Shown here: piece by piece, positions 11,471-24,851 of the stretch
Numbering within the stretch: the stretch's first letter is position 1
Layout of the letters: every line of letters begins with the position of its first letter
Source: Nymphaea colorata
Taxonomy: Eukaryota; Streptophyta; Magnoliopsida; Nymphaeales; Nymphaeaceae
Direction: 5' to 3'
Assembly (NCBI RefSeq): GCF_008831285.2
Contig: NC_045139.1
Span: 17,404,354-17,468,353, forward strand
DNA: 64,000 nucleotides
The notes under the pieces: generated by a model
The model's input: only the letters and a program-made list of their open reading frames with translations
Told to the model about the DNA's origin: nothing
Databases searched by the model: none
Translations under genes and position numbers: made by a program

Positions 11471-14400
11471 ATGGAAATTGATGAGGCGATAAAAAAGAGC
11501 AAGGATCGGAGGTTGCAGGCTAAGTATAAGAATGCAGTCTACGTGATTCAGAGGGCTTTTGCATTGTATTCGTAAGTGGATTTCGTTTTCCATTTTAGCA
11601 AATTTCCCGTCCTTTTTCGGCCTGTATCCAACAATGGAAATTTTAACGTTCTTGCACTTAATTTGGTAGCATTCCTTTTAGGAGTTTTATGCATGAGTTT
11701 GTGTTGATCACGTGCAATAGGATGACTGGAAGGATCGAAGTTGAAACAGTGGAGACATAGATGGAGTAAACGAGCTTCTGAATTGGAAAAATTGTTTTCA
11801 AACTTTTTAAAGGCTCCGTTACTAGTCTTGGTTAGGTAGCTTAGAATTGGGAATCTATACTTTTTGACCGTCTCGCTCACAACTCATTTTAATTCGGCCC
11901 TAAACTTACATTAGGTTGCTCATTAATCTTGTCAATTATGCGTAAATATTTTGTGCTTTCATTGTGAGAGTCTTGAGTTCCTTGTCATATCGGTACTTCT
12001 ACTAGTACCATGGATTATGCTCGGAACCATGTAACTACAAGTGGAAACTTGGCCACTCATTTTATAACTGAATGAGACGGCTAGTCCAATATCATCGGAA
12101 GAGAGCCGCTTTGTGAGTCCCTTTAAAAATTCAAAGAGCCAGTACATGAAAAGTGGTGCGTGCAGCGAGACAACATGCGAAGAAATTCTAAAACGTTATG
12201 TAAGTCTATTCGAAAGATAAATTAAGCAGTATACAATGTGCTTTTGAAGTTATACCTTGCACCGGTGGTAAAAACTGAAAATCTATCTGAAAATCAAAGA
12301 AGGCTGCTCGTGGATTTATAGTTGCATTTGATACTCTTCAATCTTCATCCCTGTGTATAACTTCAAAGAAATGTGTGCAACTCATTGATGACCGGATGGC
12401 TTTGTAAACAGGTTTGATGAGGTCGCCTTTAGCTTTAATGGAGGGAAAGACTCAACGGTAACTATTTCTTTCAAGCCTAACAGTTTATGCCATAATTTAG
12501 CCACAATTTGAGATCCAGTAACTTGTCTGCTTTGCAGGTCTTATTGCATCTGCTAAGAGCTGGTTATGCCTTGCATGAGGAACAGAACAATCGTTCTAAA
12601 GGAATTGTAGAAGGAGGCAAATCCAAGTGTCCTTTACGGACTATATATTTTGAAAGTCCCTGTGCATTCCCAGAAATCAATGCATTTACTTATGAAACTG
12701 CCTCCACGTTAGTAGAGTATCACTGTATTTTTTTGTTCTTGTAGCCAATTCGGCAAATGTATTGGTCATTTTCTATAGCATCAAATGCCTTTAGGTTTTG
12801 ATATAGTGCTTTGTTGTGCTTATAGTACCTGTTTTCTCGGTACAGTTATAGCTTGCAATTGGAAATTATTCGGCTTGATTTCAAGGCTGGATTGGTGGGA
12901 CTTTTGAAGGAAAAGCCAGTTAAAGCTATCTTCCTAGGCACACGTATTGGCGACCCTAATGCGGTATATAACAGCAGCTCGGTGTTTCTTCAATGCTAGA
13001 TGCCGGCATTCATTTGCTTTAATTAAAGTATTTGCTGTATTGAATGTGTTATTAATGGAGGATTCACATCTATAAAATGGAAATATACAGTGTGACCTAG
13101 CAGAAGACATTGATCATTTGTACGTTACGTGTAGATTGGTCAGGAGCAGTTCTCACCAAGCTCATGTGGATGGCCACCTTTTATGAGAGTTAATCCTATT
13201 CTGGACTGGTCATACAGGTTATCTCTGCGTTCGGCAAAAATTATCATGTCATTCTGTACTATGGACATTTCCATTGCTAATGTTCATTTGTAATTTGCTC
13301 CTTGACAGGGATGTTTGGGCCTTTCTTTTGACATGTAAAGTTCCATACTGCAGTCTTTATGACAAGGGGTAATGCATTCATCATGGTGAAAATTTAAATG
13401 CATTTTTCTTCTAATGCAAAAGGCTTGTTTGATTCTTCAAATATTTTTCACTTTTCAGCAATAAGCTATGCAGTATGAACTTATGAACTATCTGGCTTCC
13501 CTTATGACCCAAATATTGGATGGTTGCGTATGCCTTTTCTTACTTCATCATATTAATGATGGTTGGTGATTCTTTATTTGCAGAACATTGCAAAGTTAGG
13601 CAGCCTTAGAGTTTACCTAGCACTTTTAACTTTATGTGTAACTTCTGTTTTTTGTTTGTAGGTAGCATAGCTCAGCTGAGCCTTAATAGTTGCTGAAGAT
13701 CATCTTTTGTCTTATGCTGACTTTTATGCAGGTACACATCCATAGGGAGCATTTATGACACTGTTCCTAATTCGTTATTGTCTGTTAGCGATTCATCTAG
13801 CTCCAAAGATAGCTTCAGGCCAGCATATTTGCTTGCAGATGGAAGACTTGAAAGAGCTGGAAGAGTTAAAAAGATAGCTCATCCCACCTATGAAAAAATA
13901 CATGTTATGAGCAATGGGATGAACAAAGTCGGCACCGGTTCAAAGAGTTTGCTGACAGCATCACTTGTTGCCATTGGTGATGAGATCTTGTATGGACTTC
14001 GCCTCTAATATTACATTGTTGGATTTAAGTTGATTCTGCATTTTTAAAGAACAAGAAGAAGAAGAAACGTGATTCCCTTTTTGGAAATGAGCTTCTCATA
14101 TACAGGGAAGCCAGGAGATGCAAGGGCCAAAATGAGCTTTGCTATAAAAGAATGAAGGAAGCATGTTTTCCCTACATAAATAGTGTTTTCCTTCCAGTTT
14201 TAAAATTATCGTATTTTGCACTTCTAAAGTGCAGTTTGCAGGTGGCAACTTTTTCCTGCTTCTTATGGCACTTCTGCTGGTCCTTGTATATTGCCACCTA
14301 ATGTGCATATTAGTATGACAAGCTATAACTTGGATCTGATAATATTGCATGAAGTTCATTCAGTGTAGCTTTTTAATGCCACAAACTGTCTATTGAACAT

Positions 14401-17400
14401 AATAACATAGTTAATAGTTGTTTTACTTTTATCTTTTCCTATTGAGTTTAGTGTTCCAACCGATGACAACATTTTAGTTTTCCTTGTCAAAGGTGTGTTG
14501 ATAAATCTGGTGTCACCAGCTTTAATAGTGTGCTGACCTCATATGCTTAGGTCGAAATCCCAACCTGTTGGCCGATTAGTCCAATCAGTTCAGTCATTTG
14601 TTGACCAACTTGTGTTGCAAACCAACAAGTAATTGGTCAAACTAGTGAATTAGTTAGTCTAGTCATTGGTCAGCCAACTAATCCTTGGCTTATAAATATA
14701 TATGTGCATTTTTTTTTGGTATAAAAATATCCATGTTTCTATATTTTATTTCCATACGAATTGCGGATCAACTTGGAAGTCAAACAGACTAGTTCTTGTT
14801 GGCCTTATTAAGGTATTGAACAACCTGTGTCCAACTTGCTCATATGTCATCTCTCTCTCTCTCTCTCTCTGTTCCTCCCTTCTCTCTCCTTCTTTGTTTG
14901 TTAAGAATGACAGGCATGCATTGCACCTTTTCTTTGCTTCCTTTCTTAATTGCTCACTGTCCTGATAATCCAGCTTGACTGTTCAGACTTTTCATCCAGA
15001 GTCTTGACTTCTGGAATTTAGGTGGTCATTGTAGCACTGCACATTTAGTAACTTATTGGTCTTCTTCTTTTCCAAGTTTTGTTGCTTCTAATTTGGTTAT
15101 TGTCCAATATCCATTATCTTTTGTGCAGTATGTGATTCTGTTTTTTGTTTCAGGTTTGGGGCTGTTGAGAATAAGCTTGCATCTGTTTTATGTCGAAAAC
15201 TTCATTCCATAGGCTGGGGAGTCACACATGCTGCAGCTGTTCCAAATGATGTAAGATGTACTAAATTACTGCAGACTGTGAAATTGCAAGACAAATGCTT
15301 ATTTTAAAAGTCTTCCAATGCCAAGTTGTTCAGGCTGCTTAGGCTCATACCAGGTTGGTGCTTTTCAAAGGCTGTCAAAAGCATTGGCCACAAGCAACCT
15401 TGCTTGTATATAGGGCTAGTAAGTGAGCAAAAGAACTGAACTTGACATGTGCAAAATTAAAAGGTTGGCTTGTTAGCTACTTTAATACTTACAAAGAAAT
15501 TGAGCTAAAAGAGGACGCTGGACTTTGTTCTTTTCTGCACAGACAACACACACACGCATATATGCGTATATATATTTCAAATTTGATGAAAGAAAACGTA
15601 TCTTACCAGTAGAGATAAGAAACAAGAATTCAAGAATTGCTGTGTACGTGTGTAGCTTGAAGACTGAAAATGATTAAGTTCAAAAACTGAGCTTATTCAA
15701 GCCCAAATCAACTTGCTTATGGAAAACCATACTCTCAAAGTTAGAAACAGATGGGCTTGAAGTTTCAACCTATTTATTTGGAAACTAAATGGTTGAGAAT
15801 GTTTGTTTATATCTAAAATATATTTACTAAGAGGCAAACCACACTTGGCACCTACTTTTTGTGCTTGCCCTACCAAGCTTGTATTTTGAGCTTGAATGAG
15901 CTCTTTGCAAGCTGAGTATGAGCCAAGCTGTGGCTTGTTTCATTTCCCAGACCTACTTGTATTGTCATTACCTTGAGCAAACTTATGCCACTCATGGAGA
16001 GGAACATGCACCTAGTTCTTGTGTACCGCTGATGAGGAAGTTTGGTTTAAGTTTTTAATATAGCCTGTTTAAGTTGTATTGAATTAGAACTTTCTTTTCG
16101 GTCTTATTCTGTAGCTTTTTTGAAGTTGTATAGAAAGATTATAAGGTTGACAAAAACTTTTATTTGATTTTGGTTTTCATGGTATAGGTCGATGCTGTTG
16201 CTGAAGAAGTTGAACTGCGGAAATCCACTAATGACATGGTATGGGTCATATGTTCAATTGTAGTCAACCTGTTCTGTGCGTCATCTGAATCATTTTGAAA
16301 CTTCCATACATACATTTGTCATATGAAGGAGATAAATACTTGGAAGGGGAGAGAGAGAGAGGGAGATCGTATAATGATGTTGTACTTTTGCAGGTCTTTA
16401 TATATGGAGCTGTTGGGCCACTGCATTGTGATGTTTCCTTGGCTGGAGTTGCGAAAGCTTTTGGAGTTCGTCTGGTGTGTGTGTATAGATATTTTTCGTA
16501 TTCCTGCCCCTGTAATGCTTGTTATGTCTTCTTGTCTGGGATTTATTGGGTCTTTACTTCAACTTAAGCTAAAGGGGTTCTGGTCTAAAGTGAATCTGTT
16601 TCCTTTTTCCTCTAGAAAAGAAGCTGTTATGCTACTGTTTTTTGCTACACCTACTAATTGTTTGTGAAGTGAATTCTGTCAAAAGCCTTGTTGGCACTTT
16701 CCTAGAGGTTAAAACTCAGTCTCCTTTTCGATAAATTTTCCTTTTGGTTTAGTATGTAGGATGTTTGTATGTTATTTCCTTTTGTATAATTGCTGCTTTC
16801 TGATAGAATAGCTTCTTTACATATATTCAGTAGCTTAAAATTTCAGGCACCTGATGAAGAATTTGAGGAGTACCTTAGGCATCTGATTGGTGACAAATCC
16901 TCTGGAGAGAAAAATGAGGTAAACGGTGACTTTGCAATTGCAAATAAATTGTAGATCACAGTAGTATCTTCTTCATAATGTTAACTTGGAAAGTGTAATT
17001 AAAATGATTGGTCAGAGCAGGTGTGCGGCTACATTGTGCCCATGGTGGGCAAGTGCACACCCTTATCTGCCAAGCATCAAAACTGCAGTCAGATCCAAGG
17101 TAGGCAGTGCCCACCCTGGACCCCAGATGTACCCAACCTCGTTGCAGTCAGTAGATGTTGTGTCCCTCCTTGTGACACTGAACCTGTCTTCTCCTAAGAA
17201 AGTTGAGATATCCCCTCCGCCCCACACTTCTTTTCTGTGGTTCTAGCCACTTTTTACAGCTCATTTCTGCCTTCTAGTTTGTGCAGCTAAATTTTAACGA
17301 CCAATGAAGTTTAAGCTGTAAAAAGGAAATTTTCTATATCCATAATTCAAGATGATCAAAAGCCATAAAATCATTTTGTTTCTACATTTTGGCTTCATTT

Positions 17401-20400
17401 CTTCTGTTCTTCTCTTCTTCTTTTGCTTGATGTCTAACAATAATTGAGGATGGAAATTTATGATATTTGATAAATTTTATTACTTGTAGAGGAAAATATT
17501 GAGTAAGAACCATTTCTTTTTCTGATTTTTGTATATTAATATGTGACTTGCTCAGTTGGTAAATACTTAATTGAAAAAATAAAATGGCTAGTTTCACAAT
17601 CTTTTGTTTATGTGTTTCCTGAATTTGTCCCTCCATTAATTTTAGGAATTACTTATTTTTGTACAGAACTGATTCAGCATATGAGAACAAATTACTGAAA
17701 TTTGTGATTGTTATGTAGTATTTATTGGACAAAAACTGGGTTTGGTGGCAGTTTTGTTGCCATATAACCCAGTTTAAGGTTGAGAAACTGGTGGGATTTC
17801 TTTTTTCTTTTTAACCAAAAATATGGAAAGCATGTTTTTGTCATCGAATAGTTAAGAAGCTAGGTTTTTGGCAAACTAGTGCCCCTTTTTGTCCAAACGA
17901 GCCATTGAAGTTACTACATAAAATCAGAAAGGTGCTCCTTACACATCTTGAAAGGTGCTTGCTTTATTTGTCTCCTCTAGTATAAAGCTGGAAAATGACT
18001 GGTTGGATGATTTTACTTTAGTTTCCTAGTACTTCCCTGAAGTTCATTCTCTATCTTTTTCCATGCTTTTCTACTTTTCATGTGTTATTATATTATAAGT
18101 CTTTATGATTGTGACATATACTTGTTCTTTCAACAGATGGCTTTACTGCCAGAAGGAATTACGGAATTACTACATCATGACATGTTGGCAGTGCCTCTGG
18201 TATGTATTTTCCTTCCTACATGTTATTTTCAGTCTTCAATTAAAATGACCATTTTATTTTTGTTTTGGAGTTACTGGATTTATATATTGATCATGCAGAA
18301 ATTCATACATGACTGTTAAGAACATGTATCCTGATGTAGGTAGGTTTTCCAATGTGTGATGCCTGGTCTCATTTGGTGCAACTGAGACTTAGTGGTAACA
18401 TGATTTGTCTTTATCGAACTTTTGTAGATGGAACATCCATGTAGCCAAGGTATTACATGATTCCCAAGTGCTAGCCTTGGCCTCTTGACTTACATATGCA
18501 TAAAAATCCAGTTATAATAAATGTTAAAATGGAAGATATATCATATATGAGCATTAAGTTATTTGCAAAATTCTCCTATACCATGAGCCAAGTTTGATAA
18601 CACTTGAAAAAATTATTTTCTGTAATTACCATTTTTCTGAATGCTGCTCTAAGCAATCACCTAGCAACTAAATGAGGCGGGTGCTAAGGTAGTGTCGGGG
18701 CAAGGCTTACACAGTACATCTATAGTTCAATAGCAGTCTCTCCAATTGGCTATCCTTTGGTACACATATTGGCTTTATTATAGTACCATTTTTTAGTTGC
18801 CAATAGTTTTGTGATATAGCAGTCTTAGTATGCCTGCATACAAATACAAACACACACACATGGAAAAGTTGTCCTTGGATGAGTGACGCAGGGCTGATAC
18901 GTTGGGAATTGATCTTGTAGAGGGTCCATTTTATGTGTCTCCTTTATTATGCATTATGGACCTTTTATTTTGTGATAGAGTTTTTTTGGATCCAGATCCA
19001 TTTTTAGGCTATTTAAGTGGAATGTGTGATTCATTTGGGGTTTATTGAAGATTTTTTAATGAATACCCTACTCTTCTTTTGTTATTTCCTTATTCCTTTC
19101 TTTGTTTATGTTGCTTTTGTTTTTTCATTCGGCGTTTAGTTTGTAGTTTGCCACGAGGATTAGAGCTAAGTGCTAACCCTATAATCACTGCATCAAAGTG
19201 GTATCAAAACCCAAGGTTTTTCCTTGATTCTTGGTAATGCCGAAGACACGAAGAACGATCCGACCATCAGAAAGCAAAAGAAACTTTCGAAGAGTCTTAG
19301 ATATCTCATGCTTCATCTACTCGAGTCCATGGAAGGTATACATGATCAGCAAGCACGTGTGGTAGAAAGGTATGCATGGATTGAATAGGCAAATCATGAA
19401 AGCCAAGTACAACTGGATCTAATATTGGCTATGTTGACGATGACATTAGTTGAGATTGATGATCGTATGTTGGAAATGAATGAGCAGTCGATTGACACAG
19501 GATGAGAAAATTCAAGGCAAAACCAGAATCTATCGGTTGCAACTGAAGAAGGCCAGCAAAGAAAGAATAAAAAACAGTTGATCGTAGATGGGGGTGGAAC
19601 ATGAAAGGGAAAATATGGGGAAAGAAAATATGGAAACCCTAAAAGGGACTACGGAGACTATATTTTATGGGAGCATATTTCTAGTGACCCAGTCATTGGA
19701 CGTTGTCAATTTAGGGACGGCAAATGCAACAAACTACTGGGCAAACTGGAATATTTGTGTAATGGTGGATCAAATTCTCCAAATCCTCCAGCATTGATAG
19801 CCGAACACGGCGACCTCATCCTTGCCGATAGTAGAGATGTTGCAGTGGGCTGATGAAGTGCATAATAGACTGAGGAGCAGATGATGTGACCCATGCCTGC
19901 GCTTTGGGCTATTGAGCAGCAGCGCCGAGCTGTTAGAAGCGATTCCACTGGGTGGCACTGTTTCTATTCGGCCATAGCCAGTGGGTCTTTCTTTGCTGAC
20001 CAAATGGAAGAACCAATAGAGAGGGCCTTTGGAAATTCAAATCCAATGACTGCCCTGCTTTCCGGCATTATCAATGTCGGGCAGAGATTTTCCCCCTCGG
20101 CAGAAGGCATCCCATGAACTGGTACACCTGTGGGTGGTGGCTGGTAGGGATACTACCCTGCCATAGCATCGGGGAATGCCTTAGGGCATCGCACGACCGC
20201 TGTCTCAGGCCCGATTTGGTCTGTTGATAGGAACCAGTTTGGTCTTGAACGGGTTCCTATAAGGAGCTGGCTTTCCTTCATAGTAGGGCTTGATACAGGT
20301 CTCAGGAGCCCGATTCTGGGGGTTATGAAGCTAGGGTTGGGACCACCCACTCAAACCAAGATCCACATCATTTGGGACCTAGGGTTCCAAAGCTCGACCT

Positions 20401-23400
20401 GAAACTCTAAAAGGCTTTTGGATTCAAAATCATTTCATCCAAATTCCTTATTTGGACCACTTCTACCCTAGTTCCTCAAACCGTTTAGACCTAGACTATA
20501 TATTTAAACCTATATCATATCCAAAATCATTTCCTTGAACCAAAACCTTGTCTTCACCCAAAATGTTCTCTACTAATCCCAATTCCCAGCTAGAAACCTA
20601 AGACTTTAATCCAAAGAGCCTCTTCCTATTCTCCCCTTAAGCACAAAATCCAAATTCATATGCTATCACCCAGATCTTTTGGCCGCACGATGTTGATCAA
20701 ACGCATTAGTGTTGGACCAGATGAACATCAGTAGTCTACCTTTGTCGGGGACTGCTTTTCTTCAGCCCAGGGAGAATGACACAGGGCTGATATGTCGGGA
20801 ACATATCTTGTAGAGGGTCCATTTTATGTGTCTGTCTTATTATGGATTATGGATCTTTGATTTTCTTGTAGAGTATTGTTTTGGATCCAGATCCATTTTA
20901 GGCTATTTATGTGGGATGTGTGATTCGTTTTGGGTTTTGGTGAAGATTGTTTAATGAAAACCCTAGTTTTCTTTTGTTATTTCCTTATTCCTTTATTTGT
21001 TTACGTTGCTTTTGTTTTCTTGTTCGCCGTTTAGTTTGTAGTTTGCTGCAGGGATTAGAGCTAACCCTCACATCACTGTGTCAATGAGATTGTCTACTTA
21101 GGCCATCCACCAGGTGAAAAAACCTGATTGGCTGCCTAGGTGCAGCTGCACAAAGGTGTTGTCTTCCTTCTTTGATTTTTGTTTCCCCAATGAATCTGAT
21201 CTGAAATAAATAAACAATAATGGGCCAAGGGACTGATTAGCGTCACAACCAACACAGGCCTGAGGGATCTTGGCTGGCATTAAGTTTACAAAACAATATT
21301 TTTTCCATTAAGCATTTTTTTGTTAAAAATCCAGCCATCCACTCTGCACCATGTCTTTTCATAAAAAAAATTCAGGGACGGTAAAATATTTTTTCACTTG
21401 GACCTTGACTGGAGACTGGCTTAGCCTTAAATACTAGCTCATGAATTGTGACTTATTCTGCCAAAAGATAGAGTTGGAGATTGACAAATTACCAGCAAGA
21501 GTTTATCACAAGCAACTGAAGAAGGCACAGCATCATGGTCTTCCAAATGTTCTATGAAAATAAAAACCATTCTTTTACCAATAATCCACAAAATGAGTCC
21601 ATTCTTTCCTTTTTTTTTTCCTGGATTTGGCATTCAGCCTTCTCTGACCTTAAGTCTCTCTGCTTGTGTGCACACAACACATGCAGTAGCAGTGCCAAAT
21701 GACTCTGGTCATTGGCTGATTTCTCTCTTTTTTCCCTTTTGTTTGGAAAAGCTGATGGTTTCCCTTGTACCTTCGTGGGATATCGGACTGATGTTCCTTA
21801 GACATCTTGATGATAACGTTTTCTTCTGCCATGTATCTTCCAGTGTAGTGATTTCTAATCACTAGCAAGTTTATGCAGATTAAATGTCAAAATGTGATAA
21901 TTCTCTCTGCTACAAATGATGATGAGCTGGAAAAACAGTGGAGCTGTTTGCTTGAACTGTCCAACACAAACAAGATTCTGGTGCCAATGGCACCATTTGT
22001 CACGAAGCAATTGCAAACTACACTTTCTGATGTATAGCTCTGAACTTGCTTCAATGGTTCTTGAACAGTTTCTGATTTGTTTGGTACTGGAATTCTATTT
22101 TTATGTTTATGCATGTTTTCATGTATGCATAAGAGATGTGGAGGACTGTTGTGTTAGACACTTAAATACCTTGTATAGGAAGCTTTATTTTCTATTGGAA
22201 GTTTCTCCGACAGTGTTAGGTTATTTTCTTCTAGGGTTGATGGTCTATTATTACTATTGAATTTTAAAGCCACTATCATTGGCTATTGCAGTTTTCAATA
22301 ATTTGTGTCCTGTATCAAGTAGTCGAGGTCTCTGTCTTAAAATAAATTTGCTGAAGCTGTGCTTCTCGTTTCTTGCTACTTCCTTTACAGCAACTTTTTG
22401 AGGAATAAGAATTTTAGTCCTGACAGATAATTGAACGTACTGAATTCATGCATCAAGTTTTATATATTTTATACAAATGTATGTTTTGGATCTGCATGTT
22501 GCTGCTTCATACACCTTTGCTAAATTCGTTTAATGTTGCCTGAGCTTGTGGATGGGAATGCATGTATCTTTCATTTCTCCTGTCTTTTATTGAGTAATTA
22601 TTTCAGTAAATTGTTAAAGTTGCTGCAAGCAAATCACCATAGAACATGTATAAGGTTACTTTTTAGGGTTCACACAACCGTTCAGGTGAGCAACAATGAT
22701 ACTTTTTGGGGTTTGACTTCCGTATAATTGGCGAATAACTATGCTACGAAGTGTATTGCATGCATTCTTTATTGTATCCGTGTTTCCCGTCACCTCCAAT
22801 TCATTACCTACTTGTAGATGTGCCTATGTTGTAATAAGGGGCTTATCTTAGTTTTTACATTGTTTGATAAAGATTTTCTTCAAAAGATACTGAAGATAGG
22901 TTTGAGGATGGTGGAGTCGTATGATTGCCCTGTTTACTTGCAAATGTAGCACTACCTTTTGCCCATAGAATTAGTCAAATGGTGGCTTGAAAAGTGATAC
23001 CCGAGGCAAATGCTGCCTGCTTATGTATTTCAGAAAAGAGAGGTGCACATTTTCCTTCTTTAATACAAGTCTTTGACTGGGTGATGGCTCATGAGAATTT
23101 CTTTCCGGATTGTTTAAATGTTTAAAACTTTGAAAAATGTTCAAGTTCATCTTTTTTTCATTTAAGCAAGTGGTTTCTTTTCTTGAAATAGTTGCAAATG
23201 TAGCACTACTTGTTTCTGCTATCAGTGCTCTGAATTGGTGTGATTTGGTAAATACCTAATTATGACTTGGCATCAACTGTTTCATATGAAATCATCTTTC
23301 TTGTCTGTTTATGTTTTGGTTTTAGTGATTGCTATATGTTCCATTGTGTAATTAGTTGGCAATTGGTTTTGTTTAATGGTACATTATGTAAGGAGGATAT

Positions 23401-24851
23401 AATAACATTCATCCAGCATGGTTCACTCAAATATGCCTCTTACATCTATTAACTTCAATTTCTAACATTTTGCAGATAGAAATTGCACAACCTTTGTCAA
23501 AAATATGCAGTGAATTTCCAGATGTTTGCATAGGTAAATTCTCATCCTAAGTTTTCACAGGAAGGAATGTGTGAAGCTTGTCATCAATGTTCATTGTGCA
23601 AGGAAATCTCTTTCTGTTTGACAGGGTGCTATCGTACATCAAGGACTGGGCAATGCATAATTACTTTCAACGGGAAGGTACAGTGAATTTGCAAGGTTAT
23701 TTGTCTTTTTCAATCCAAAGCAGCTTCCTATTTCCAATTTTGGTTTGGAAATAAAATGGTTATTTAAGGGATTGGAACAGAACATTCTCTTTCTTAGAGT
23801 AGCTAAAATGTCCATTAGATGAAGATAGTAGGCACAGTTTCATAGTAGCAGTATAGCATGGAGTTGAACGTTTTAGGATGCATATGGCAATCAAACTGAG
23901 GGAGAAAGGACTGTCAAATGGATAACCCTGATTTGCAGATATTCAAACTAATCCCAAATGGTACGCTGACAAGTGAGGTACAAGGGCGTCATCCATTTTA
24001 AGTTATTAATTCGGGGGAGTAAAAGTTCCCAAAGACACTTCACTTACAATTTTACAGCTAAGACCATTGATGCATGTAGAGGTGTACTTGTTTATCGCGG
24101 AGGTCATTGAAACCACAAAGAAAGTCCTTAGGAATGCTTACAATAGCAATCTTTTCTTTTCTTTTCTTTAATTGTTAGCAAAGCTGCAAAACCATCAAGT
24201 CTTTTGGACAGTTATTGCTGACATAAGAGGTGTTCCACATTCTGTTCTGACTATTCGTTCATGATATTCCCCTCATCTACAAGGAAAGTTTTTTAAAACT
24301 TCAGCGTTTTGTTAGCAAAGGCCATGTGCCATTGGTGTTATTTTGTGCATCTTCAACTTGGATACTTACCTACTCAGATAGGTGAAGTCTTTTGTGGATT
24401 ATGACGTTTTTATTGAGCATAATCAGTTCACTTAACGTTTTACCTCATCTACAAGGAAAGTTTTTTAAAACTTCAGCGTTTTGTTAGCAAAGGCCATGTG
24501 CCATTGGTGTTATTTTGTGCATCTTCAACTTGGATACTTACGTACTCAGATAGGTAAAGTCTTTTGTGGATTATGACGTTTTTATTGAGCATAATCAGTT
24601 CACTTCTCTGAACGTTTTATTGATATTAGAACGTTCACATATTTGGGCTCTTCGTTGTTCGTTCGCCTTATACCTGTTGGGACTTCATGAGGGACTCTCA
24701 TGCTATTGGTTCATTTGGTTTATAAACTTGTACAATGTATAAGGTATGCAAACATGAATTCTTGCAGGATGAAGAACGAATTGATTCAGCTGTTGAGAAA
24801 CTGTGCCATTTGTTTCATCCATCAGTTTTCTATGAAATTACCTGTGGTTGA
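11471..24851 (+). CDS. FAD synthase-like protein: PAPS reductase domain plus MoCF-like domain, 16 coding exons
   Basis: Coding exons: 11471-11571, 12412-12457, 12538-12707, 12846-12963, 13135-13217, 13309-13368, 13732-13989, 15154-15250, 16188-16238, 16394-16474, 16847-16918, 18137-18199, 21879-22031, 23476-23533, 23625-23677, 24768-24851. All junctions are GT-AG and phases match, giving 515 aa. The start [15 protein letters not shown] matches the plant family (Arabidopsis At5g03430 type, about 500 aa). The PP-loop SFNGGKDST is at residues 41-49. GTRIGDP (about 138-144) and [14 protein letters not shown] (163-176) follow, the FMN/ATP pocket motifs of eukaryotic FAD synthases. A molybdopterin-binding-like domain runs from about 270 (VAIGDEIL) through GAVGPLHCD to about 420. 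Known role of the family: FMN + ATP to FAD; plant members are little studied. The domain order is opposite to animal FLAD1. A 5' UTR intron probably ends at 11468 (ATACAG before AAATGG). A retrotransposon sits in intron 12. Confidence 0.92.
13990..15153 (+). other. Intron 7 of the FAD synthase-like gene
   Basis: An 1164-base intron with a (CT)10 run at 14851-14870 and a stretch of repeated 'ttggtcaaccaa'-like motifs at about 14560-14690, perhaps an old transposon. No gene inside. Confidence 0.7.
15251..16187 (+). other. Intron 8 of the FAD synthase-like gene
   Basis: A 937-base intron. The middle (about 15400-15950) has gagctt/caagct-rich motifs resembling degraded repeat DNA. No coding content seen. 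Confidence 0.7.
16919..18136 (+). other. Intron 11 of the FAD synthase-like gene
   Basis: A 1218-base intron with a GC-richer patch at about 17010-17240 that gives a short open frame without recognisable features. Nothing else supported. Confidence 0.7.
18884..19195 (+). repeat. 5' LTR of the intron-12 retrotransposon
   Basis: Starts TGACGCAGGGCTGATAC, ends ATCACTGCATCA. It shares 'gtagagggtccattttatgtgtct' with the 3' LTR, differing by scattered substitutions and small indels. Confidence 0.88.
20777..21083 (+). repeat. 3' LTR of the intron-12 retrotransposon
   Basis: Starts TGACACAGGGCTGATATG, ends ATCACTGTGTCA. It is followed by the target-site repeat ATGAG. By eye it differs from the 5' LTR by several percent, so the insertion is not very recent. 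Confidence 0.88.
22032..23475 (+). other. Intron 13 of the FAD synthase-like gene
   Basis: A 1444-base intron, all of it present in the second copy at 47358-48821 with scattered substitutions and indels. No coding content supported. Confidence 0.75.
24271..24610. repeat. 172-base tandem duplication in the last intron
   Basis: The segment beginning CCTCATCTACAAGGAAAG at 24271 repeats at 24443 almost unchanged, ending near 24610 at 'aatcagttcactt'. The paralogous intron at about 49622-49780 has a single copy. Confidence 0.92.

Larger units (their letters stand above)
18884..21083 (+). mobile_element. Non-autonomous LTR retrotransposon inserted in intron 12
   Basis: A complete 2200-base element. 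The 5' LTR (18884-19195, 312 bases) and 3' LTR (20777-21083, 307 bases) are similar, begin TGAC and end in CA. The 5-base direct repeat ATGAG flanks both sides (18879-18883 and 21084-21088). A primer-binding site TGGTATCAAAAC starts at 19199, three bases after the 5' LTR, close to the initiator tRNA-Met type. A purine tract AGGGAGAA (20769-20776) abuts the 3' LTR. The 1.58 kb interior has no protease, RT or integrase; one frame near 19330-19500 gives a gag-like charged stretch broken by stops. The size suits a TRIM or LARD-type element moved in trans. Insertion into an intron leaves exons 12 and 13 intact. Confidence 0.9.
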
